From Thermoplasmatota archaeon (GTDB lineage: Archaea; Thermoplasmatota; Thermoplasmata; Thermoplasmatales; Thermoplasmataceae), in NCBI GenBank assembly GCA_023488885.1, contig JAMDDH010000058.1:1-32669 (forward strand): a DNA stretch of 32,669 nt, read 5' to 3'. The position numbers were made by a program, and so were the translations under genes. Below, piece by piece: positions 9,310 to 16,419 of the stretch. Every line of letters begins with the position of its first letter. The first letter of the stretch is position 1. The notes beneath the pieces are model-generated. The model was not told the origin of the DNA. It was given only the letters and a program-made list of their open reading frames with translations, and did no database searches.

Positions 9310-10416
9310 TTATGGTATTGATGGGGGGCTGTACTCGTACTGTTCCGTGAATGCCCTTAACCCTGAGACAATCCTGTCCCGTTCCATCTCAAAAGCTTCC
9401 GGCTTGCCGGCCTCCTCCGGTACAACAAAGGATAATTTTCTCAGGTCGATCTGGAATCTTTCTGCGAGGGATTTCAGTATATTATCTGTTCCGATGTCTT
9501 TTATACTGCTCTTTTTCAGGGAATAGCGATCCATCATTGATTTCATCTTTTCCCTGGTTTCTTTTCCCGATATGCCCGACCTCTCTCCAAGGAACGACTC
9601 CAGCATCATCCCTGCCAATATTGCCTCATAGTATTTTGCGCGATTCCTGGACACGTGAAGCACGGTGTCACCGATGATCCTGCCAAAGCACAGGGCTTTT
9701 CTATGGAGTTCATCTCCGCTGCCCGCAAGATCTGATCTAGTCTGGATACTCTTGGATATCAGTTTTACGAGACCGTCACTCTCCTTCAGGGTCTTCAGAT
9801 CTTCGGTGTTGCTGAGCAGGCTTATTAACGAATTATCGCCAAGCAGTCCGTATCTGATGATCTCGGAAACGCCGTCCTTGAACTCTTCATTATCTGAAAG
9901 TCTTGTAAAATGAGTATCGATGACGACTTCTTTCGGAGAGTACCTCGTGGACATAGCGTCCTCAAAGCTTGAGAAATTTATTCCGTTGATTCCGGAAATG
10001 GCATTTGAGACCTGGGCAAGAGGGACGGCCGGGACCGGGACGTAGTCGACACCTCCCCTAAATGTGCATGCTACAAAGCCGGAAATGTCGCACACAGAAG
10101 ATCCTCCTATTGCAACGATCAGGGAATCCGATGAAATGTTTCTCTCGATCATGACCCTGATTATTTTCTGGTAATTCCTTATGTTCTTGAGGTTATCGTC
10201 ATAATTAAGCATGATTTTTGTGAGTTCACCCCTCATTCCCCCAAGATCAGGTATGTATTCAGAGAAGTTTTCGACAGTGTCGCTTCCTGTGATCAGAACA
10301 ACCCTGTCGTATCTCTCCGAAATCTCAACAATCCTGTCTATTGTTCGATCTCCAACCGATACGGGAACGTCTTTGCCGTTTATGTTAAGGCTTATTCGTT
10401 CAGAATTGCCGGTCAT
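9310..10416 (-). CDS. Dehydroquinate-synthase-like protein lacking catalytic residues
   Basis: A 368-aa protein with the overall AroB (3-dehydroquinate synthase, NAD-dependent sugar-phosphate cyclase) pattern. The NAD-binding GGSSVCD is at residues 104-110, FVACTFRGGVDYVPVP follows, then AQVSNAISGINGIN and a GVSEIIRYG segment. Key residues differ from the canonical enzyme: the Lys of GGKTG is I143, the KN pair before the fold's conserved Pro is E152/D153, the Lys of EVIKYG is R188, and the two His of NFGHTIGH are R246 and D250. Zn2+ binding and the dehydroquinate reaction therefore look lost. It may be a pseudoenzyme or a cyclase-fold protein with another substrate. It sits upstream of argS on the same strand, 44 bases from its TATA-driven start, and diverges from the GH15 gene. 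Confidence 0.75.
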   Translation of the reverse strand: MTGNSERISLNINGKDVPVSVGDRTIDRIVEISERYDRVVLITGSDTVENFSEYIPDLGGMRGELTKIMLNYDDNLKNIRNYQKIIRVMIERNISSDSLIVAIGGSSVCDISGFVACTFRGGVDYVPVPAVPLAQVSNAISGINGINFSSFEDAMSTRYSPKEVVIDTHFTRLSDNEEFKDGVSEIIRYGLLGDNSLISLLSNTEDLKTLKESDGLVKLISKSIQTRSDLAGSGDELHRKALCFGRIIGDTVLHVSRNRAKYYEAILAGMMLESFLGERSGISGKETREKMKSMMDRYSLKKSSIKDIGTDNILKSLAERFQIDLRKLSFVVPEEAGKPEAFEMERDRIVSGLRAFTEQYEYSPPSIP

Positions 10417-10585
10417 TAAAACACACTGAGGATAAATAGTATTACAACAATATATAATTATGTCCTAATTTCAAAGGAATCAATGATAGGGGTCATGGAG
10501 ACTGCGACAAGAAACGAAAAAAAATTCAGGAATTCTACTGTAAGAACATTTTAATAAGTTGATAAAATGCGCAGACCCGTAGCGA

Positions 10586-12445
10586 ATGGTATTTCAAGGA
10601 TCGAAAAAATTCAGGAGTCTCGCACAGAACGGATACCTTAAGATTTCTAACCATGGTATGATTGCAAATAACAGGACAGCAGCTTTGGTAGGGTTGAACG
10701 GGACAATAGACTGGGCTTGTCTTCCCAATTTCAACTCCTCTCCTGTTTTTGATTCAATACTTGACAAAAACAAAGGCGGTTATTTCTCCATAAGGCCGCA
10801 TGAAGCGGAAGACCTTGATGTAATCCAGTATTACAAAGAATTTACGAACGTACTGATCACAGAATTTCTCCGTGACACGAAGGTTATACTCAGGATAACG
10901 GATTTCATTCCAGTATCAGATTATCCTACAATCAGCTTTCCGGAGATACACAGGCTCGTTGAGACCCTTTCAGAGGATGTGGAAGTGGATGTCGGTTTCA
11001 AGGCCACTCTTAATTATGGAAGAGACCCTGTTACTCTGGAGGCACGCAAGAACGGATTCATATTCCAGTCTGTCGGTTCCAATGTCGGAATAGCAGGAGA
11101 ATTACCCCTCAAAATGTCCGATAACAAAGTCATCGGTGCAGAGAAAATTCCCAGGCGGTCTTCAAGATGGCTTATCGCTTTGCAGGGAATATCCCACCTG
11201 GACAAGATAAGCGATTACAAGTCGTTCCAGAGGCTGGAAGAAACCATTGAATACTGGCAGACATGGAGTGCCATAAGCAAGTACAAAGGGCTCTACAACA
11301 ATGACGTCAACAGATCCGCACTGATGCTCAAGGGTCTTTTCTATGAACCTACGGGTCTGATGGTAGCTGCACCGACCGCGAGCCTCCCTGAGTGCATAGG
11401 GGGCGAAAGGAACTGGGATTACAGATTCACATGGATCAGGGACACGGCATATGTAATCGAAGCGCTGGCAATGATCGGGTACAAGCATGAGGCCACAAAG
11501 TTCCTCTATGATATGATGGAGCTCATTGAGCGGGAAAAGAGGGTCAGGACGATATATTCAATCAACCAGAGCAGCGATCTGGAAGAGATGGAACTCGACT
11601 ACGAAGGATACATGGGATCAAAGCCCGTCAGGATAGGAAACAAGGCTTCTTCCCAGTTGCAGGTCGATCAGTTCGGATCCATCGTCAATGCCATACATTC
11701 ACTGAGCAAGGCCGGCGGAATTATAAACTCGTATCTGTGGAATTTCGTGGGAGAGACCCTGGACAGCCTCGGTGAATTATGGAAAATGCCGGATTCAAGC
11801 ATATGGGAATTCAGGACGGAACCAAAACACTATGTCTATTCCAAGGTAGTCTCATGGTCTGCATTCAACCAGGCAATAGAGATGGGCAAAGCAGAGGGCT
11901 TTTCCGGGCCGTACAAGAAGTGGAAAGCCATGGCTGACAGTATCAAGGATGATATCATAAAGAACGGATACAATGAGGAACTGAATTCGTTCACACAGTA
12001 TTACGGCTCAAGAGAAACCGATTCTTCACTCCTCAGGATGCCTCTGCTGAATTTCCTTCCGGCGAACGACAGGAGGATCAGGGGGACAATAGAGAAGATA
12101 GAGAAAGACCTGAAGATCACAGACAACCTGTTCAAGAGATACAGGGAAGACGACGGCCTCGACGGAGAAGATAACGCATTCCTGCTGCTGTCATTCTGGT
12201 ATGTCGAGGTTCTCCTGAAAATGGGTAAAACTAATGATGCGAAGGAAGTTTTTGACTCTCTGCTTGATCGGGCAAATTATGTCGGACTCCTTTCGGAAGA
12301 GATTGATTTCAAGACGGGCGAACAGCTTGGCAATTTCCCGCAGGCAATAACGCATCTCGGCGTAATAAGGGGAGCAATAATGCTTAATTCCGTGCTGAAG
12401 AACGGCAAGAGAACGAGCGCAAGGAAACCGCTCAAAATCTCATGA
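10586..12445 (+). CDS. GH15 glycoside hydrolase (glucoamylase/trehalase type)
   Basis: A 619-aa GH15 protein. An N-terminal beta-sandwich (about 1-240) begins with GMIANNRTAALVGLNGTIDW, typical of the cytoplasmic archaeal/bacterial subgroup, and is followed by the (alpha/alpha)6 catalytic barrel. Visible catalytic elements are GGERNWDYRFTWIRD (273-286), the general acid E408 in SSIWEFR, and the base region LLSEEIDFKTGEQLGNFPQA with E571 or E572. There is no signal peptide, so it acts inside the cell. Thermoplasma homologues of this type have been described as trehalases, while others are glucoamylases or dextranases, and sequence alone does not settle the substrate. An AT-rich TATA-like stretch (about 10548-10557) precedes it. 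It diverges from the AroB-like gene. Confidence 0.9.
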   Translation: MVFQGSKKFRSLAQNGYLKISNHGMIANNRTAALVGLNGTIDWACLPNFNSSPVFDSILDKNKGGYFSIRPHEAEDLDVIQYYKEFTNVLITEFLRDTKVILRITDFIPVSDYPTISFPEIHRLVETLSEDVEVDVGFKATLNYGRDPVTLEARKNGFIFQSVGSNVGIAGELPLKMSDNKVIGAEKIPRRSSRWLIALQGISHLDKISDYKSFQRLEETIEYWQTWSAISKYKGLYNNDVNRSALMLKGLFYEPTGLMVAAPTASLPECIGGERNWDYRFTWIRDTAYVIEALAMIGYKHEATKFLYDMMELIEREKRVRTIYSINQSSDLEEMELDYEGYMGSKPVRIGNKASSQLQVDQFGSIVNAIHSLSKAGGIINSYLWNFVGETLDSLGELWKMPDSSIWEFRTEPKHYVYSKVVSWSAFNQAIEMGKAEGFSGPYKKWKAMADSIKDDIIKNGYNEELNSFTQYYGSRETDSSLLRMPLLNFLPANDRRIRGTIEKIEKDLKITDNLFKRYREDDGLDGEDNAFLLLSFWYVEVLLKMGKTNDAKEVFDSLLDRANYVGLLSEEIDFKTGEQLGNFPQAITHLGVIRGAIMLNSVLKNGKRTSARKPLKIS

Positions 12446-12493
12446 TTCAAGCAGGTTTCAACTCTTTATACCCTTGATAAAAGCCGATTTCGA

Positions 12494-12509
12494 CTCATTT
12501 TCTCATTTT
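12494..12509 (+). repeat. Tandem 8-mer upstream of the polB2-type operon
   Basis: Two perfect head-to-tail copies of CTCATTTT lie 19 bases upstream of the operon's TATA box. The position suits an activator or regulator site. The first copy contains ATTTTC, which fits the ANTTTC motif I recall for Orc1-2-controlled damage-response promoters in Sulfolobus, but a single such hexamer is weak evidence. Confidence 0.5.
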
Positions 12510-12527
12510 GCCGGGAAGCTATGCCGC

Positions 12528-12537
12528 TTAATATATC
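12528..12537 (+). promoter_or_regulatory. TATA box of the polB2-type operon
   Basis: TTAATATATC is centred 25 bases upstream of the ATG at 12558, indicating a leaderless operon mRNA starting with the 157-aa gene. Confidence 0.7.
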
Positions 12538-12557
12538 TCAACCAATAAACAGGATGG

Positions 12558-13031
12558 ATGCATGGCATTATGAGAATATTCCGCACGGCGGAATTCAGTA
12601 TAAGCAATTTCGAGGAATTCCTTAACCTGTTCACAGGGGATTTCCAGAATGTCCATTTCCTTATGTCAGATGGCATAATGCTGGATTTCAGGAAAATTTT
12701 TCCCGAGACCATGCTGCAGAGAATAATGGTGCAGAGAATCCTGACATGCTACCAGCTTCAGAAAATACTCATGGATTCTGACGAAAATCCGCATTACATA
12801 TCCGTTACCTCACTGGTTATGGAATCATGGCCTTCCAGGATAATTGAGAGTATCCACGACATAATGAAGATAAAGGCTTACTACAGGGGGACAGTGATAT
12901 TCATGAACGTTGTCGGAAACGGGGGTGTTTTCGAGAAATATCTGGGAAGAAGGATACTGCCGGCAGGCATTTCGGGGAGGCATTTACCTGATATGAAAAC
13001 GAAGGCTATTTCCGGAACGGAGAGGAGTTAA
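12558..13031 (+). CDS. 157-aa protein of the PolB2-type operon, function unknown
   Basis: First gene of an apparent three-gene operon ending in the B-family polymerase. I do not recognise a domain with certainty. The sequence alternates predicted beta-strands and amphipathic helices (VHFLMSDGIML, YYRGTVIFMNVVGNGG) as in a small alpha/beta cytoplasmic protein, with no membrane segment and no cysteine cluster. The ATG at 12558 lies 25 bases after the TATA box; an in-frame ATG four codons on is an alternative. The next gene starts 3 bases after the stop. Archaeal polB2 genes are often reported next to small uncharacterised genes, so this is probably a dedicated partner of the polymerase, but that is inference. 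Confidence 0.7.
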   Translation: MHGIMRIFRTAEFSISNFEEFLNLFTGDFQNVHFLMSDGIMLDFRKIFPETMLQRIMVQRILTCYQLQKILMDSDENPHYISVTSLVMESWPSRIIESIHDIMKIKAYYRGTVIFMNVVGNGGVFEKYLGRRILPAGISGRHLPDMKTKAISGTERS

Positions 13032-13034
13032 CTC

Positions 13035-13277
13035 ATGGGGCGCACCATACCAACGATGAGGCAGAGCATGGAAACCCTCTCGTCAAGGATTCAGAAGATG
13101 TCACAGATCATGAGATCGGAAGACATCAACCTGATCAACAGCATGATGCTCAAGGGGAGGAAACATGCGCATGAAATCTCATACTCCGGCCTTGATACGG
13201 AATTCGGATTTATACTGTCAATTCTTCTGGAGATGGAAAGAGAGCTGAAACGCATCCGGGAGTCCATGGATGGATGA
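13035..13277 (+). CDS. 80-aa helical protein of the PolB2-type operon
   Basis: A short, almost entirely alpha-helical, Met-rich and charged protein. Residues about 6-35 and 55-78 have the heptad-like spacing of coiled-coil or helical-bundle segments. It starts 3 bases after the previous stop, and its last codons overlap the polymerase start by 8 bases (13270-13277), so translation of the three genes is likely coupled. No DNA-binding motif is evident. A small accessory subunit or adaptor for the polymerase is a reasonable guess from the context; no enzymatic role is visible. Confidence 0.7.
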   Translation: MGRTIPTMRQSMETLSSRIQKMSQIMRSEDINLINSMMLKGRKHAHEISYSGLDTEFGFILSILLEMERELKRIRESMDG

Positions 13278-15285
13278 CGTAATAATAAACGCCACGGGAA
13301 CGGACCTTGTTAAATTATGGTACATAAGGAACCGAAAGATCTCATTCAGGAGATTCCAGAACAGATCATGGATATTTGTTTCCGGATCGGATTACGATCT
13401 GGATTTCCTTTCGAGACAACTGGACTGTACAGATCTGTATAACTACAGTGAATACATTGGAAAAAACGTATATGGAGAGGTAAAAGGACTCAAGATACAC
13501 GCAAAGCCGTCAGGTATCAGTGATCTCGTTCTTGCTGTGGAAAACATCGGCATGGGGAGAAAATTCAGCATCTATAACGCTGACGTGAACCCAATCCTGA
13601 GGTTTATGTCGGAACGCGATCTGGAGTTCTTCTCAATAGAATCCCCATATCACCATGATCCGCCGATGGATTCCGTTTATATCGGCGGGCGGTCACATCT
13701 CGGGTCCCCGTCAGAGATCAGGATCGGCGACAGGGTTTACGGTAAAGTGAACTCCCTATCTCTAAGCGACGTTGCCGACGCCATAATGGACAACGTGTTC
13801 ATAATATATTACAACAAAGACAGGTTCTTCGAAAAAATCCTCAGGATGATCACATACCGGGGATACGCTATTCCGGCCATAAGGGGAATCACCGGATCCA
13901 CATACGAATCTTACGGCCAGATATACTACAACAACCCAAGGGTAGCAATTTCGGGCAGGATAGCCATAGAGGCCGGCTCATTTGCCTATTCGGAATGCGG
14001 CCTGCCAGGGTTAGTAGAAATATCACGGATGTCATCCCTTCCAATAACCACTGCTTCAAGCGTTACCACTGGAACAGCAGTATCCTCCATGGAGGAGTCT
14101 CACGCCATAAAGAACAGCATACTGATTCCTCTATACAAGGATGACCATGAGCAGGAGAAATCGTCGCTGACGCTGACTGAAACCGACAAAGGCGGAATGG
14201 TTCTCCAGCCGGATCCTGGCCTATACCAGGATGTTTATGAAATAGATTTCTCCTCCATGTATCCGAGCATAATTGTAAATTATAACCTGTCTCCGGAAAC
14301 AATAACCGGGGATGGCGATTTCGAGGTTCCTGGAACGCCATACCGGATCACAAACAGGAAACAGGGATTCCTTTCAGATGCACTCAGGCATCTGCTTGAA
14401 AAGAGGCTGTTCTACAAATCCATAAAACACATGGATACTGTGTATGGAAACAGGGATGCAGCATTGAAATGGATGCTTCTCACTTCTTTCGGATATACGG
14501 GGTATAAAAATGCAAAATTCGGGAAAATAGAGGTTCATGAAGCTATAACGTCCCTGGGAAGGTGGGCACTCACAATGGCCATAAATATAGCAAGGGATCA
14601 TGGGTTCGAAGCAATCCATGGAATAGTGGATTCGCTCTGGATCAGGGGCACAGGCAACATAGACAGGGTACTGGAGGCCATTGAACGCAAAACAAGGATT
14701 GGAATAGTTGTGGACGGACATTACAGGTGGATCGCATTCATGCCGGCAAGATCCGGGCTCGGAGCCCTTAACAGGTACATCGGTCTCAGGGATGACGGAA
14801 TGTTCAAGGTCAGGGGAATAGAGCTGCGCAGGCGCGATGTTCCCGGAATATGTATAAAATTCCAGACAGAGGCGCTGGATATTCTTAGGAAATGCAATAC
14901 CACTGCAGAAATATGGGCCAGAAGGAAGGAAATAAAGGATCTTGAAAACCTGTACATGAAGTCCCTCCGGAAAATGCCGAGGGAGGACTTCAGGATGGGC
15001 GTGCACGTGACAAGGAGGTTTGACGAATACAGGGTCAACAATCTGCAGAAAAAGCTTCTTGAGGCATCCGGCAGGGCAGGATATGAAATAAATGCAGGAG
15101 ACACTGTGGATGCCGTGGTAGTCAGCAGGAAGGGAGGTATCATCGATCCGGGCGATCAGTATGACGAGGTTGATCTGGAATTTTACAGGAAGTTCCTTCT
15201 CAGGGCGTTTGAACCGATAGATTTCATAGTTTCCTCATCCAGTGCCGGAACGGAGCCCGTAACTCTCAGTGCGTTCTACTCATGA
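13270..15285 (+). CDS. Short B-family DNA polymerase, PolB2-type with altered motif C
   Basis: A 671-aa family-B DNA polymerase, shorter than the usual 770-900 aa. Motif A is intact (DFSSMYPSI, Asp326). Motif B is recognisable (LKWMLLTSFGYTGYKNAKFG, 399-418). Motif C, normally YGDTDS, reads HGIVDS (450-455): the first catalytic Asp is Ile452 and only Asp454 remains. The thumb KxRGIE motif (513-519) is kept. The 3'-5' exonuclease region is degenerate; the DIET position reads SIES (122-125). This combination matches archaeal PolB2 (Dpo2), once thought inactive and later implicated in damage-tolerant synthesis in Crenarchaeota. It overlaps the upstream 80-aa gene by 8 bases and the convergent orc gene by 20. 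Confidence 0.86.
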   Translation: MDDVIINATGTDLVKLWYIRNRKISFRRFQNRSWIFVSGSDYDLDFLSRQLDCTDLYNYSEYIGKNVYGEVKGLKIHAKPSGISDLVLAVENIGMGRKFSIYNADVNPILRFMSERDLEFFSIESPYHHDPPMDSVYIGGRSHLGSPSEIRIGDRVYGKVNSLSLSDVADAIMDNVFIIYYNKDRFFEKILRMITYRGYAIPAIRGITGSTYESYGQIYYNNPRVAISGRIAIEAGSFAYSECGLPGLVEISRMSSLPITTASSVTTGTAVSSMEESHAIKNSILIPLYKDDHEQEKSSLTLTETDKGGMVLQPDPGLYQDVYEIDFSSMYPSIIVNYNLSPETITGDGDFEVPGTPYRITNRKQGFLSDALRHLLEKRLFYKSIKHMDTVYGNRDAALKWMLLTSFGYTGYKNAKFGKIEVHEAITSLGRWALTMAINIARDHGFEAIHGIVDSLWIRGTGNIDRVLEAIERKTRIGIVVDGHYRWIAFMPARSGLGALNRYIGLRDDGMFKVRGIELRRRDVPGICIKFQTEALDILRKCNTTAEIWARRKEIKDLENLYMKSLRKMPREDFRMGVHVTRRFDEYRVNNLQKKLLEASGRAGYEINAGDTVDAVVVSRKGGIIDPGDQYDEVDLEFYRKFLLRAFEPIDFIVSSSSAGTEPVTLSAFYS

Positions 15286-16381
15286 AACTGGTGATTTTTT
15301 CCTCCAGGATAGATACCGGTACGTCGTTTATGCCAATCATTTTTGAAACGCCTTTCTTGTCGCCTCTCCCCACGATCTTCCCCTCCACTATTCCAAGAGT
15401 TTCAAGCCTCTTTACGGTCCTGTATACCTTTGAACTCTCGCCGGCGTCAACGCCATACTGTTCATTCACCACCCTTATTTCCCTGAGAACGCAGGTCATG
15501 TCGGTGCTGGCTTCAGACTTAAGGCATCTGCATATCGCCAGTAATACGGCGAGTTCATCAGAATCAAGCTCTCCAAGCTTGCTCTCTGTAACGTACGGAT
15601 TTATCATGGATTTTGCAGTGCGGACATCCTCGTTCTCCATGCGATCCCCGTTCCTGTACTGGCATGCGTATGCTGATTTCTGGAGGAGTTCTATTGCAAC
15701 CCTTGCGCTTCCGAAAGGCTGGGCAATTTCCCCGATGTATTCCAGGATCTCCTGATCATATGATCCGTATTCAAGTGAAATCCTGGCTCTTTCCTCTATT
15801 ATCCTGGTAAGCTCCTCCCTGGAATACCTGTTAAACAGGATGGTTGAGAAAACTCCGAGAGATTTTCTGTCCCTCTCGTTCATGTATACTGACGGGTCCT
15901 CCATGGAGACCATTATGCTGGATATCGGGGTTCCATAGATTTCACTGGCTCTCAGGAGGTTATATACGCCGTCTCTGTCAAATTTTATTATGTTCGTCGC
16001 CTCATCCATGATAAGGACGATGTTCCTGCCCTTCTCCTGGCTGATGCGCTTCATGGCCCTGAAAATGTCAGGATATGCGATATTTTTTGTTCCTGTTATT
16101 CTTCCCAGCCTCGAGAGGGCATCTGCAAGCAACAGTCTCATGCTTCCGAAGGAAAGGGCGTTTTCATACACCATGAGGAATCTCTTCTCTTCCCTGATGA
16201 GGTACCGCATGGTAGAGGTTTTCCCGGTTCCGGAGTCTCCGAACGCCACAAGGTTGGAGCATACCCCTGCCTTCAGGGGCTCGAGCATGAGCTTTTTTAC
16301 GGTGTCGATCTGGGTCTCTCTAAACCTGAGATTCTGCGGGACGTATGAAAAATCAAGTGGGTCGGGGTTCTTTATTATCAA
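15266..16381 (-). CDS. cdc6: Orc1/Cdc6-family AAA+ ATPase (paralogue)
   Basis: A 371-aa replication initiator-family protein. Walker A is GDSGTGKTS (48-56), Walker B IVLIMDEA (121-128), followed by the AAA+ lid and a C-terminal winged helix (about 280-360) for origin or operator binding. The sensor-1 position, usually an Asn after a hydrophobic strand (ISND), reads VSMED here, so nucleotide sensing may differ. The start is TTG at 16381; the next in-frame Met (residue 32) would remove the conserved N-terminal segment RFRETQ. An AT-rich TATA-like stretch (about 16407-16417) is upstream. The 3' end overlaps polB2 by 20 bases on the other strand. In Sulfolobus one Orc1/Cdc6 paralogue regulates the DNA-damage response, so a regulatory role here is plausible. 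Confidence 0.88.
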   Translation of the reverse strand: MIIKNPDPLDFSYVPQNLRFRETQIDTVKKLMLEPLKAGVCSNLVAFGDSGTGKTSTMRYLIREEKRFLMVYENALSFGSMRLLLADALSRLGRITGTKNIAYPDIFRAMKRISQEKGRNIVLIMDEATNIIKFDRDGVYNLLRASEIYGTPISSIMVSMEDPSVYMNERDRKSLGVFSTILFNRYSREELTRIIEERARISLEYGSYDQEILEYIGEIAQPFGSARVAIELLQKSAYACQYRNGDRMENEDVRTAKSMINPYVTESKLGELDSDELAVLLAICRCLKSEASTDMTCVLREIRVVNEQYGVDAGESSKVYRTVKRLETLGIVEGKIVGRGDKKGVSKMIGINDVPVSILEEKITSFMSRTH

Positions 16382-16419
16382 CAGAAAGAGATAACTGTGA
16401 AATGGTTAATATATTTAGG

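Noticed and set aside
8882-9526. Long open frame on the plus strand opposite argS and the AroB-like gene
   Set aside because: It spans two clear genes and their intergenic promoter on the other strand, and its product is not protein-like.
16382-16419. Possible replication origin beside the orc gene
   Set aside because: The upstream gap is only about 38 bases and shows no origin-box repeats or long AT-rich unwinding region.
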